Positions 53,416 to 62,724 are shown, counted from the stretch's first letter. The stretch: DNA of 64,000 bases from Cognatundibacterium luofuense (GCF_018139685.1 NZ_JAGSPN010000001.1:186001-250000); one strand, 5' to 3'. Notes: generated by a model not told the origin, from the letters alone. Numbers and translations: made by a program.

Positions 53416-54354
53416 TCAGCGCGGGGTGTCGTGGTCGCCGTCGTGGCGGTGCCAGGGGTCGAGGTGGGTCATCAGGTTCAGTACGCGGTGGCGTTGCATG
53501 ACGCGCTGGCGTGCCAGTACGGCGATTTCATGACCGGCTTCCACGGTGATCTGTGCATCCACTTCCAGATGCGCATCGACCATGATCATGTCGCCCATTT
53601 TGCGCGTATGCACATCATGCACGCCGAGTACGCCCGGGGTGTCTCGCAGGGTGGCGCGGATGGCTTCGACTTCTTCATCGTCGGCGGCGCGGTCCATCAG
53701 ATCGTGCAACGCTTCCCAGCCGAATTCCCAGCCCATTTTACTGACCATGAAACCGACGATTAACGCGGCGACCGGATCAAGCAGCGGATAACCGGCCAGA
53801 TTGCCGATAATACCGATCGCCACCACCAGCGACGATGCAGCATCGGAACGTGCATGCCACGCGTTCGCAATCAGCATGCTGGATTTCACTTTTTGCGCCA
53901 GCTTCAGCATGTAGCGGAACAGCGCTTCTTTCGCGATCAGTGCTGTTACTGCCACCCACAGCGCAATGCTGTGTACCGCCGGAATCGCTTCGGGATTTTC
54001 CAGTTTGTGAAAGGCGCTGATCAGCATGCCGATACCGACTGCCAGCAACAGGCCGCCGAGTACCAGCGAGGCCGCTGTTTCATAACGCTGATGTCCGTAA
54101 GGATGATCGTGATCGGCTTCTTTTTTGCTGTGATGGCTGGCCAGCAACACCACAAAATCTGACAACAGATCGGATAAGGAATGGATACCGTCCGCAATCA
54201 GCGCTTGCGAATGGCTGAATACGCCGACGATCAGCTGTACTGTGGTCAGCACAATATTCACCACCACACTGGTCCAGGTGCTGCGCTGGGTGGCGGCCTG
54301 CCGCTCTTTCGGCGGGATGGTCAGGTCTTCGTGATCGCTAAGTTCTTCTTGCAT
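53416..54354 (-). CDS. Cation diffusion facilitator family transporter
   Basis: This 312-residue inner-membrane exporter has about six helices. The metal-binding motif is DGIHSLSDLLSD in helix 2 and HARSDAASS in helix 5, with a His-rich loop (HHSKKEADHDHPYGHQRYE). The C-terminal cytoplasmic domain (DDEEVEAIRATLRDTPGVLGVHDVHTRKMGD) and a His/Asp-rich tail follow. Members export Zn, Fe, Co or Mn in exchange for protons; the metal here is not specified by sequence. The convergent AraC gene terminator is shared. Confidence 0.95.
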   Translation of the reverse strand: MQEELSDHEDLTIPPKERQAATQRSTWTSVVVNIVLTTVQLIVGVFSHSQALIADGIHSLSDLLSDFVVLLASHHSKKEADHDHPYGHQRYETAASLVLGGLLLAVGIGMLISAFHKLENPEAIPAVHSIALWVAVTALIAKEALFRYMLKLAQKVKSSMLIANAWHARSDAASSLVVAIGIIGNLAGYPLLDPVAALIVGFMVSKMGWEFGWEALHDLMDRAADDEEVEAIRATLRDTPGVLGVHDVHTRKMGDMIMVDAHLEVDAQITVEAGHEIAVLARQRVMQRHRVLNLMTHLDPWHRHDGDHDTPR

Positions 54355-54438
54355 AGTCGTTAAGGTGGTTGCAGAATCAGCCAGAATTGTAAGTCAAGGC
54401 GGCGCGGCTGTCTTTGACACCTCTGTGACGGAGTCTGT

Positions 54439-55308
54439 ATGAAAAAAATTCTCTACGCTGTTTCCCTGAGTCTGTTATCGGTTGCGGTGCTGGCGGCGTG
54501 CCAGAACACCGGCACGACGGCGCAGTCCGCCAATCCGCAGTCTGCGCAGTCTGTGCCATCTGCCGCAGAACCGGTATTGCAGATCAGCACCGGCAAGGAA
54601 CAGCAAGGCTGGACGGTGACCACGCTGATGTCGCATCCGGCGCGCCAGACAGTGCAAACGCCGGATGATCCGGCTTACCATCAGCCGCGTCAGTGGCAGG
54701 CCGTGCCTTTGCATGCGCTGCTGCCTTCACTGAAAGCCGGTGGTCATACCCAGTTCAAAGCCAGCGATGGTTTTGTGGCGACGATTGCCGATGACACGCT
54801 GCTATCGGCGGCCACACCGTGGATTGCGTTTGAAACCGCAGCAAAGCCGTGGCCTGCGCTGGGTGCAGGTAAGCCATCGGCAGGGCCGTTTTATCTGATC
54901 TGGACCGATGCCGCACGCGGCAATATCAGTCAGGAACAATGGCCGTATCAGATTGCGTCTGTCGCGCCGGTGCAGTCGCTGACTGAGCGTTTTCCGGCAT
55001 TGCTGCCAGCGGCGTCTGCACCGCTGAAAGAACAAGCTTTACGCGGCCTGCAGGCTTACAGTCGCCATTGCAGCGTTTGCCATACGCTGAACAAAGCCGG
55101 TGATGCCAGTATCGGCCCTGATCTGAATCTGCCGCACAATCCAACCGAGTATTTTCAGGAAAAGATGCTGCGCCAGTTAATCCGCGATCCGGCATCGGTG
55201 CGTACATGGCCGCAGCAAAGCATGCCGGGTTTCAGCAAGGAAGTATTGTCGGAAGCAGAGCTGGATGATTTGCTGGTGTATCTGAAGCAAATGGCGGCGC
55301 AGCGCTGA
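54439..55308 (+). CDS. Lipoprotein c-type cytochrome
   Basis: This 289-residue protein has a lipobox (VLAAC, Cys21), an N-terminal domain of about 150 residues resembling a molybdopterin-oxidoreductase-like fold (WQAVPLHALLPSLKAGGHTQFKASDGF), and a C-terminal cytochrome c domain with haem motif CSVCHT and a Met-ligand candidate in SMPGF. The N-terminal resemblance is weak. GGAG precedes the ATG. It should carry electrons at the periplasmic face; the partner is unknown. Confidence 0.85.
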   Translation: MKKILYAVSLSLLSVAVLAACQNTGTTAQSANPQSAQSVPSAAEPVLQISTGKEQQGWTVTTLMSHPARQTVQTPDDPAYHQPRQWQAVPLHALLPSLKAGGHTQFKASDGFVATIADDTLLSAATPWIAFETAAKPWPALGAGKPSAGPFYLIWTDAARGNISQEQWPYQIASVAPVQSLTERFPALLPAASAPLKEQALRGLQAYSRHCSVCHTLNKAGDASIGPDLNLPHNPTEYFQEKMLRQLIRDPASVRTWPQQSMPGFSKEVLSEAELDDLLVYLKQMAAQR

Positions 55309-55337
55309 CACCAGAGCTGGCGCAAACACGATACAGT

Positions 55338-55371
55338 TTGTCATTCCACCGACATGCCGGGACACTACAAT
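55338..55371 (+). promoter_or_regulatory. Pho box and -10 element for OprB-like porin/NPP genes
   Basis: TTGTCATTCCACCGACAT (55338-55355) matches CTGTCAT-N4-CTGTCAT at 11 of 14 positions. Ten bases further is TACAAT (55366-55371), a good -10. The 10-base spacing equals that of the phytase operon promoter at 50968-51001. Confidence 0.72.
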
Positions 55372-55401
55372 AGTACGCAATTAGTCTTTTTATCAGAATG
55401 T

Positions 55402-56751
55402 ATGAAGAAAACGATTCTGACCCTGCTGTTGCAGGGTCTTTTTTTGAGTGCAGGTCATGCCGCGGCACAATCCGCAGCGCCGGTTGAGCAAGCAGCAGCG
55501 GATGTAAAACAGGAAACAGAAAACTGGGCGATACATGGTCAGTACACCACGATCGCCCAGAAACTGAACCGCTTTCGCGCACCCTACAGCGGTGAAAACA
55601 GTCTGCCTTCCGGCGGGCGTACCGAAGAAACCACCGATATCACTTTGTTTGCAGGCTGGCGGCTGACGCCATCTACCGAAATCTGGATCAATCCGGAAAT
55701 CGATCAGGGTTTTGGTGTCGGTGATACGCTGGGTGCTGCCGGTTACCTGAGCGGCGGGGCGTACAAACTCGGCCAGAATCAGCCTTATCTGCGTTTGCCG
55801 CGTGTGTTTGTCAGGCATGAGCTGGCGCTGGGGAAGACCACATCCGCCGTGGCTGGCAGCGCGAATCAACTGGCAGGTAGTCGTGCCGATGAACGCATCA
55901 CCCTGACAACAGGGCGTTTCTCGGTGGTGGATATTTTTGATAACAACCAGTATGCGCATGATCCGCGTGCCGATTTTCTGAACTGGTCGGTGATTGATGC
56001 CGGTGCATTCGATTATGCAGCGGATGTGTGGGGTTACACCAATGGTGCGGTGCTGGAATGGAATAGCGGCGAACGGGCTTTGCGTTCCGGTGTGTTTCAG
56101 TTGTCACCGGTACCGAACGCCAAAATTGCCGGTGTCAGTTTCGACAAATTCATGTGGGTGACCGAATTCGAGCAAGGCTATGCGCTGGCAGGCCGCCCCG
56201 GCAAACTGCGTGCGCTGGTGTTTCTGAACCGCAGCGAGATGGGGCGTTACCGCGATGCGTTGACCTTAGCAGCGCAGAACGGACAGACACCGGATACCGG
56301 ATCGGTACGGCGGCGTGCGACGCAAACCGGCTGGGCGCTGAACTGGGAACAGGAAGTGGCAGAGAACAGCGGCGTTTTCCTGCGTGCCAGTGCGAATCGC
56401 GGTGAGCAGGAAGCCTATGAATTTACCGATATCCAGTCCTCGCTTTCCGGCGGTATGCTGTGGTCCGGTCAGTGGTGGGGACGTCCGGCGGATAAGCTGG
56501 GGCTGGCGTTTGCGGTCAATGCTTTGTCAGCCGATGCACGTGCTTACTTTGCAGCGGGCGGTAAAGGCTTGCTGATCGGTGATGGTCGTCTGAACTATGG
56601 CCGTGAACAGATACTGGAAACTTTTTACCGCTGGCAATGGTCTTCTGCACTGAGTCTGAGCGCAGACCTGCAGCATATCCGGAATCCGGCGTATAACCGC
56701 GACCGTGGCCCGGTCAGGGCGGTGGCCGTCCGTGTGCATGCAGAGTTCTGA
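55402..56751 (+). CDS. OprB-family carbohydrate-selective porin
   Basis: This 449-residue outer-membrane protein starts MKKTILTLLLQGLFLSAGHAAAQ (signal peptide). The body matches OprB-type porins: ENWAIHGQYTTIAQKLNRFRAPYSGENSL, EIWINPEIDQGFGVGDTLGAAGYLSGGAYKLGQ, RITLTTGRFSVVDIFDNNQYAHDPRADFLNW. It ends VRVHAEF with a terminal Phe. Its promoter has a Pho box, which is unusual for a sugar porin and suggests a phosphorylated solute. Start 55402 has weak ribosome-binding support. The NPP-type gene follows after a short hairpin. Confidence 0.9.
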   Translation: MKKTILTLLLQGLFLSAGHAAAQSAAPVEQAAADVKQETENWAIHGQYTTIAQKLNRFRAPYSGENSLPSGGRTEETTDITLFAGWRLTPSTEIWINPEIDQGFGVGDTLGAAGYLSGGAYKLGQNQPYLRLPRVFVRHELALGKTTSAVAGSANQLAGSRADERITLTTGRFSVVDIFDNNQYAHDPRADFLNWSVIDAGAFDYAADVWGYTNGAVLEWNSGERALRSGVFQLSPVPNAKIAGVSFDKFMWVTEFEQGYALAGRPGKLRALVFLNRSEMGRYRDALTLAAQNGQTPDTGSVRRRATQTGWALNWEQEVAENSGVFLRASANRGEQEAYEFTDIQSSLSGGMLWSGQWWGRPADKLGLAFAVNALSADARAYFAAGGKGLLIGDGRLNYGREQILETFYRWQWSSALSLSADLQHIRNPAYNRDRGPVRAVAVRVHAEF

Positions 56752-56755
56752 CTGG

Positions 56756-56772
56756 CCGCATACGTTATGCGG
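56756..56772 (+). other. Intercistronic hairpin between porin and NPP genes
   Basis: CCGCATA (56756-56762) and TATGCGG (56766-56772) form a seven-pair stem with a three-base loop. No T-run follows, so read-through into the NPP gene is expected. Confidence 0.55.
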
Positions 56773-56805
56773 TGTGCGCTGCAGACGGTTTGCTGAAAGA
56801 AACTG

Positions 56806-58104
56806 ATGAAGTCCCTGTTTGTTTTATCCCGATTGCCAGCAATGCTGGCAAGTCTGGCGCTGCTGAGTGCCTGTTCTTCCCTGCTGCCTGCCGCTGCGCC
56901 GTCGGCAAGTTCTGCGTCCGCAACGACACAGAAAGTCACGCCGGCAAATCAGCCGCTGATTCTGATTTCGATAGACGGTTTTCGTCCGGATTATTTACAG
57001 CGCGGCGTCAGTCCGGTGCTGAATCAGCTGGCGCAGCAAGGTGCCAGTGCTGCGGTGATGCGGCCTTCGTTTCCGTCGGTGACTTTTCCGAATCATTACA
57101 CGCTGGTCACTGGCCTGCGTCCGGATCAGCACGGCATTGTTGCCAACACGATGGAAGATCCGCAGATTCCCGGTGTACGTTTCGCACTGAGCAAACGCGA
57201 AGCTGTCACAGACCGTCGCTGGTGGGATATGGCGGAACCATTCTGGGTGACGGCGGAAAAAGCCGGTGTGAAAACCGGCACCATGTTCTGGCCCGGTTCG
57301 GAAGCTGATATTCAGGGCGTGCGGCCTTCGCAATGGGCGGTGTTTGATGAAAAGATGACTCCGGCAACGCGTGTCGATACGCTGCTCGGCTGGCTGGATT
57401 TACCGGCAGAACAGCGTCCGCGTTTGCTGACTTTGTATTTTGATCAGGTTGATCATGCAGGGCATGATTTCGGGCCGGACAGCCCGCAGATTGCTCAGGC
57501 AGTTGCCGAAGTCGATGCGGCACTCGGACGCCTGCGTGCCGGTTTGCAGCAGCGCGGCATGCAGGCCAATCTGGTAATTGTGTCTGATCACGGTATGGCA
57601 GCGGTCTCGGATCAGCGCGTGATCCGCCTGAATCAATTGCTGCCGGATAATCAGTTCCGTACTATCACTACCGGCCCATTTGCAGGCATTGAACTGACAG
57701 CCGAAACAGCGGCGCAGGCGGAAAAAGCCATACTCGGCAAACATGAACACATGGAATGCTGGCGTAAGAGCGAGATTCCGGCGCGTCTGGAATTCGGCAG
57801 CAACCGCCGTGTGCCTGCGGTGTTCTGTCTGGCAGAACCGGGCTGGCAAATCGTCGCGAATGAAAAAGCGAAACTGCGCTCATCCGGCGGTGCGCACGGT
57901 TATGACAATCTGGCACCGGAGATGGCTGCGCTGTTTATTGCCAATGGTCCGGCTTTCCGTGCCGGTGCGCAGATTGCAGAATTGCAGAATGTGGATGTCT
58001 ATCCTTTGCTGATGCAGGTAGCCGGTGTGCCTGCGCTGCCATCCCGTGGCAAGCTGCAGGCAACCAGCAGCTTACTCAGTGACAGCGCCGGTCAGGGACG
58101 CTAA
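56806..58104 (+). CDS. Nucleotide pyrophosphatase/phosphodiesterase-type lipoprotein
   Basis: This 432-residue protein has a lipobox (ALLSAC, Cys23). The alkaline-phosphatase-superfamily NPP core is ILISIDGFRPDYL (metal Asp), SFPSVTFPNHYTLVTGLRPDQHGI (nucleophile Thr), YFDQVDHAGHDFGPDS and VIVSDHGMAAV. It hydrolyses phosphodiester or pyrophosphate bonds of nucleotides outside the inner membrane, giving phosphate. It lies 54 bases after the Pho-box-linked porin, supporting a phosphate-scavenging role. Its end overlaps the convergent exonuclease gene by 33 bases. Confidence 0.92.
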   Translation: MKSLFVLSRLPAMLASLALLSACSSLLPAAAPSASSASATTQKVTPANQPLILISIDGFRPDYLQRGVSPVLNQLAQQGASAAVMRPSFPSVTFPNHYTLVTGLRPDQHGIVANTMEDPQIPGVRFALSKREAVTDRRWWDMAEPFWVTAEKAGVKTGTMFWPGSEADIQGVRPSQWAVFDEKMTPATRVDTLLGWLDLPAEQRPRLLTLYFDQVDHAGHDFGPDSPQIAQAVAEVDAALGRLRAGLQQRGMQANLVIVSDHGMAAVSDQRVIRLNQLLPDNQFRTITTGPFAGIELTAETAAQAEKAILGKHEHMECWRKSEIPARLEFGSNRRVPAVFCLAEPGWQIVANEKAKLRSSGGAHGYDNLAPEMAALFIANGPAFRAGAQIAELQNVDVYPLLMQVAGVPALPSRGKLQATSSLLSDSAGQGR

Positions 58105-59466
58105 GGCTTGCATGCGATTACCGTATTTCACCAGAATACGGTAAGTATCTTTATCAAAACGCGGCTGGCCGGATTGCAATACTTCTCCGGCTTGCTGCGG
58201 ACTGCTGGCTTTGCCCAGATAACACCAGGCATCAATCACATGCCAGATATCGCCTTCCGGTAATACAGCAGGGCCGTTGAATGGCCATGCTTTCAGTTTT
58301 TCTTCCGACAACGCAGTTTGCAGACGCTGATTATGCGGCGCCGGTTTTTCGCGTGCGCAGCAGGCACCGCGACATTGTTTCAGCTGAAACGAAAAGCAGG
58401 GCTTACCGGCCGGTAGTTTTTCCAGTCCCAGTATCGCATTACACAATTGATATTCTTTCGCCGCCTTCAGCAAAAACTCTTTGGCGCTGGCGCCGCTTTT
58501 GAACAGCCCGAATAATTCATCCTGCTTGCCCGGTTGCAAATCGCGCGCATACACCAGTTGCGGACGCAGATAGCCATCCTCATCCGCTGCTAACTGCCAT
58601 GAACAGAATTCCGTATTGCGGCGTAACTGGCGGTTCAGTGTCGGTTGTTTTTCTTTGACCAGTCGTGCTTCGGTAATCAGCGCATCGACTTCACCGGCAC
58701 AGCCTATCCATTCGATATCGCGCACTTGCTGCGATAACTGCATTTCTTTATTGATCGCATGATCCGCAGAGAAATGCGATAACACGCGCTGGCGCAGCTG
58801 ATTACTTTTGCCGATGTAAATCGGCAGCCGGTTTTCACCGTAAAACAAATACACGCCGTAGGCTTGCGGTAACTGATCGACAATCGCCGGGTCCAGATGC
58901 GGCGGCAGGCTGGAGCGGGTGGTCAGTTCTTTGACCACTGCATGCAAATGTTCAGTGCTGAATTGCTGCTCTAGCTGACGCCATAACTGAAACAGCACGC
59001 TGGTATCGCTCATCGCGCGGTGGCGGTCGCCGGCATCCAGCTGATGCCTTTCGATGATCGCATCCAGATTGTGTTTGAAGTGCTGCGGAAATAATTTACG
59101 TGACAATTTCAGCGTACACAGCACCGGTGCACGAAAAGAAATATCGCAGCGTTTGAATTCGTTTTTTAAGAAACCGTAATCAAAGCGTGCATTGTGCGCG
59201 ACGATCATATGGCCGCTGAGACGCGCTGCGATTTCATGTGCCAGATCGGCGAATACCGGCTGACCACGCACCATATCGTTGGTGATACCGGTCAATTGTT
59301 CGACAAATGCCGGAATGCCAGTTTGCGGATCAATCAGCGCAGACCAGCTGGTCGATTGTTCGCCATCCCAGGTGATGATGGCAATTTCAGTAATTCTGTC
59401 CTGGGTGGCAACGGTTCCCGTTGTTTCCAGATCGATAAAAGCGAGGGGTGTGGCGGCGAGATTCAA
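58072..59466 (-). CDS. DEDDh exonuclease fused to UvrC/Cho-like GIY-YIG nuclease
   Basis: This protein of about 464 residues has an epsilon-like exonuclease at the N-terminus (FIDLETTG, IVAHNARFDYGFL, HRAMSDTSVLF). A GIY-YIG nuclease domain follows (GVYLFYGENRLPIYIGKSNQLRQRVLSHF), with a Cys-rich UvrC-like stretch (CFSFQLKQCRGACC). The combination is known in some bacteria and probably serves DNA repair. The best start is TTG at 59466 (MNLAATPLAF), because upstream ATGs would add a basic, unstructured tail of about 50 residues; the start is uncertain. It overlaps the NPP gene end. Confidence 0.88.
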   Translation of the reverse strand: MNLAATPLAFIDLETTGTVATQDRITEIAIITWDGEQSTSWSALIDPQTGIPAFVEQLTGITNDMVRGQPVFADLAHEIAARLSGHMIVAHNARFDYGFLKNEFKRCDISFRAPVLCTLKLSRKLFPQHFKHNLDAIIERHQLDAGDRHRAMSDTSVLFQLWRQLEQQFSTEHLHAVVKELTTRSSLPPHLDPAIVDQLPQAYGVYLFYGENRLPIYIGKSNQLRQRVLSHFSADHAINKEMQLSQQVRDIEWIGCAGEVDALITEARLVKEKQPTLNRQLRRNTEFCSWQLAADEDGYLRPQLVYARDLQPGKQDELFGLFKSGASAKEFLLKAAKEYQLCNAILGLEKLPAGKPCFSFQLKQCRGACCAREKPAPHNQRLQTALSEEKLKAWPFNGPAVLPEGDIWHVIDAWCYLGKASSPQQAGEVLQSGQPRFDKDTYRILVKYGNRMQALASLTGAVTE

Positions 59467-59644
59467 AACAGTGTTCCGGCAGATGGTTGCAAACCGTATT
59501 GTAGCTTGTTGCAGACAAAATGCAGGAAGTCGCCGCGATCCTGCGCCATTGTTGTGCAGTCTCGGGTACATTGAACGGGGTTGCTGCTTTACACGTAAAA
59601 CCTGCGTTTTCGGGTACAACAGCATTGTTCAATCGGGAGTTTGT

Positions 59645-60634
59645 ATGTTGAAACCTGTGCCGCCCTCGGTGTGCGATCAGTACGGCCAGCCATTGTTTGG
59701 CCGTTACGCCGGGGCGCCTGATCAGATTGCGTATGACAGGCTGGATGCGGAATACCGCCGCAGCTGGTGGTGGGAACGCACCCATCGCAAGCACTGGCAT
59801 TATGTGGCGCTGGCCAGCGATGAATTGTTTTGTGCGATGGCGATTGTGGATGTGGGCTGGACCAATACCGCGTTTGCCTATGTGTTTGACCGTACCGCGA
59901 AACGCCTGATCGCCAGTTATTCGCGTGACGGCATTCCGGGGCTGACTGCGCGTTTATCGGATCATCCTGCGGCCGGTGCTTTTGCCGATTTCAAATTCGG
60001 GCGCGAATCGATGCGCTATGAACAGGATGAATACGGCTTTAAGCTGCGGCTGATTTTTCCTGAATGGGAACTGGAAGCCGGTGGCGAAAGCCTGCACGTG
60101 GTGCCCGGTATGACCGCGATTGCACGTCCGCAAGGCGGCACCGTGCATACCACCTACAAATCCTCTGCCATGCCTTGTGAAGCCGGTGTAAGGGTCGGAG
60201 AACGGTTCTGGAAGCTGAAAATGATTGCCAGTACCGATCACAGTCTGGGTTTTCTGGCGCGTGAAACGGCGTGGCAGTGGGCGTCGGCGCATAGCTTATC
60301 GCTGGGCTGGAATCTGCAGTCCGGTTATCTGGGCGAACAGGAAAATGTTTTGTGGCTGGATGGCAATCTGATTCCGCTGGGCGCGGTGCGTTTTCAGTTT
60401 CAGGCGGAACAGCCGGAACAGGCATGGCTGATTACCAGTGAAGATGGCTTGATTGATCTGGTGTTTCAGCCGGAAGGCGTGCGTGCCGAAGACAAGAATC
60501 TGATCATTGCCGCCAGCCGTTATCAGCAACCAATCGGCGTGTTTAACGGACGGGTGAGAGCGGCGAAAGACAAGCCGTGGCGCGAAGTGAAAAATCTGGT
60601 CGGCGTGACCGAGAACCATTTTTCGCGCTGGTGA
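59645..60634 (+). CDS. DUF2804 family protein
   Basis: This 329-residue protein starts at the ATG at 59645, behind GGGAG. DUF2804 features include WWWERTHRKHWHYVALASDELFCAMAIVDVGWTNTAFAYVFDR and HSLGFLARETAWQWASAHSLS. Members are all-beta, lipocalin-like or AttH-like proteins with unknown function. There is no signal peptide. A terminator follows. It is divergent from the exonuclease gene. Confidence 0.9.
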   Translation: MLKPVPPSVCDQYGQPLFGRYAGAPDQIAYDRLDAEYRRSWWWERTHRKHWHYVALASDELFCAMAIVDVGWTNTAFAYVFDRTAKRLIASYSRDGIPGLTARLSDHPAAGAFADFKFGRESMRYEQDEYGFKLRLIFPEWELEAGGESLHVVPGMTAIARPQGGTVHTTYKSSAMPCEAGVRVGERFWKLKMIASTDHSLGFLARETAWQWASAHSLSLGWNLQSGYLGEQENVLWLDGNLIPLGAVRFQFQAEQPEQAWLITSEDGLIDLVFQPEGVRAEDKNLIIAASRYQQPIGVFNGRVRAAKDKPWREVKNLVGVTENHFSRW

Positions 60635-60670
60635 GTGGCAGTGATATTAGTTGCTGATGAGCAGCAATAA

Positions 60671-60705
60671 AAACGCCCGGCACAGAAACTGTTGCCGGGC
60701 GTTTT
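60671..60705. terminator. Terminator between convergent DUF2804 and nitronate monooxygenase genes
   Basis: AACGCCCGGCA (60672-60682) pairs with TGCCGGGCGTT (60693-60703), with inner CAG/CTG pairs and T-runs on both strands. Confidence 0.92.
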
Positions 60706-60729
60706 GTCTGAAGCAGGCCGGAAAGCGGC

Positions 60730-61980
60730 TTATTCTTTTTCAGGCAGTGCGATCTGGTTATCGGTGCTGAACTGATAATCTTTGAACACATGTTCTGCTG
60801 TCAGAATCTGATACGAACCATCCTCCAGTTTGTTGGTGGTGTCTTTCAGTTTGTAGGTCAGATGACCGCAAGTCCAGCAATTGAAATTGCGCATGTGGGT
60901 ACACAGACAGGTTTTGTCCATCACGCTGATTTTTTTCGCATCCGGATGCGCAGCCACTTCGCGGTTATACGAAGTGATGTAAGCGCAGTTACCGTTGCCA
61001 TCCAGCAGATAACCGTAAGATTCGCAGCCCGGACGAATGCCGTCACCGATCGCCGGTGTGTTTTTCAGCATACGCATAGGATAGCCGGTCGGAGAAATCT
61101 GATTGACCTGAATATCCTCTTCGCTGGCTTTGAAGTATTCCTGTTTGACTTTGTCCGGCAGACCGCATTCTTTGGTCACAGTGAAGCGGGTTGCTACCTG
61201 CACACCGGCTGCGCCGTTTTCGAGGAAAGAAACTGCATCGCTGCCGGTGAAAATACCGCCCGCTGCAATCAGCGGAATATCCAGTTTTTCTTCTTTCAGC
61301 CAGTGGTGAATTTCGGTGATGATGGTTTGCAGATCATATTCTGCCCAGTCCAGACCAAAGCCCAGATGGCCGCCGGCCAGCGGACCTTCAACAATCACGT
61401 AATCCGGCAAACGGTTCAGTTTGGCATTTTTACGCAGGAATAATTGCAGGGCGCGCAGCGATGAAACGATGATGCCGAGCTTGGCTTCGCGGAAACGCGG
61501 ATGATCAGCGATCAGCGCGAACGAACCCAGATGCAGACCGGCGCTCATGGTGATGCCGTCAATACCCGCATCCAGCGCGGCTTCCAGACGCACTTTCAGG
61601 GTTTCTTTCGGTGCATTCATCGTGAGCTTTTCCATGCAGTTCACGAAAATCATGCCCTTGCCCTGTTTGGCTTCCATGGTTTTACCCACGTGCAAACGGG
61701 TGGCTTCTGCCAGATGGGCCAGATCGAATTTCACCTCGGATTTGTCCGAGTTATTGATGTTGTATTTGTACTGACGGGTTTTTTCTTTGATATAGCTGGT
61801 GTCAAAGCGGCGGTCTGAAACATCGTGCACCATGGCATCCGAGATATGACCGATACCGCCCAGACGTGCGGCAACCAGTGCCAGTTCTGCGGTGGAAATA
61901 TCGACACCCATCCCACCAATCATGATAGGAACCAGTTCATCTTTGCCTAACTTCAGGCGGAAGTCATCTAAACGTTTCAT
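60730..61980 (-). CDS. Nitronate monooxygenase/2-nitropropane dioxygenase-like protein
   Basis: This 416-residue cytoplasmic FMN enzyme has the TIM-barrel pattern of the NMO/2-NPD family: MIGGMGVDISTAELALVAARLGGIGHISDA, EGPLAGGHLGFG (the GGHxG region near the FMN), IPLIAAGGIFTGSDAVSFLENGAAGVQVATRFTVTKE. A long C-terminal extension holds cysteines (CGHLTYK, CLCTHMRNFNCWTC). That Cys cluster may bind a metal, which is less usual. AAGGAAA precedes the ATG at 61980. Confidence 0.85.
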   Translation of the reverse strand: MKRLDDFRLKLGKDELVPIMIGGMGVDISTAELALVAARLGGIGHISDAMVHDVSDRRFDTSYIKEKTRQYKYNINNSDKSEVKFDLAHLAEATRLHVGKTMEAKQGKGMIFVNCMEKLTMNAPKETLKVRLEAALDAGIDGITMSAGLHLGSFALIADHPRFREAKLGIIVSSLRALQLFLRKNAKLNRLPDYVIVEGPLAGGHLGFGLDWAEYDLQTIITEIHHWLKEEKLDIPLIAAGGIFTGSDAVSFLENGAAGVQVATRFTVTKECGLPDKVKQEYFKASEEDIQVNQISPTGYPMRMLKNTPAIGDGIRPGCESYGYLLDGNGNCAYITSYNREVAAHPDAKKISVMDKTCLCTHMRNFNCWTCGHLTYKLKDTTNKLEDGSYQILTAEHVFKDYQFSTDNQIALPEKE

Positions 61981-62547
61981 TGCTTTCCTTGACACAACGG
62001 GCCTGATTTTCCCCCGTTTGCAGGCCCCTGGCACACGGTAAGACTATCCGTCAGACGGACAGCGCCCAAGATTGTAAGCCAGTCGCAGGGGGATGCGTGA
62101 ATAATTTCAGAGGGTGTAATGGTGCTTTTGATAATCAAAATTCGTTAAAAAACATTGTTATTTGATGTTGTATTTATTGCTATATTTTTACGTTGCCTGC
62201 AATTGAATTCAGTAAGCTATAAATTGGGTGGTGTTAGATTAAATTCTCTAAAATTCGCAAAACCCCATACTTGAAAAAAAGCTGACTTTCTGGCATGTAC
62301 GGAAAGGCAGTTTTTTCGTTTTTTTCACACAGGATTGACAGGGATCAACCGCATTGTTGCATCGCAATATACGGATTCTGCGTTCTGGCCAGTGTGCCTG
62401 CGTACTGTGTCAGGCTGATGAAAAGTGCCGGACAGCTGCTATCCCTGTGTCATCAGCGGAACACAGACGGCGAAAATGCGGCTGCCTGACCTGTGGGTAA
62501 GTGGTAAGTTATCCCGCCTGCATCCGCCGCAGCGCAGCGTCAGGAAT

Positions 62548-62650
62548 TGTGCAGACATCGTCATCCGGCATTGACGGAGGCCCGGACTTTCTGCCGACGA
62601 CCGCCGGATCGCTGTGCTGAACTCCGCATTTCAGGCATTTTCAGACCGAA
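62548..62650 (+). repeat. Dispersed intergenic repeat, copy 7
   Basis: It starts TGTGCAGACATCGTCAT and carries the full core GGACTTTCTGCCGACGAC, GGATCGCTGTGCTGAAC and CCGCATTT. It lies on the plus strand between two minus-strand genes and is followed by a terminator. Confidence 0.9.
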
Positions 62651-62724
62651 AACCGGCTTTTCTGTGCTTCCGGCGTCAGGGACGGCAAGCAGACCGGATG
62701 GCAGACCAGCAGACAGCGTACAAT

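Noticed and set aside
54400-54438. CTGTCTTTGACACCTCTGTGAC before the cytochrome gene as a Pho box
   Set aside because: CTGT units are 15 bases apart, not 11.
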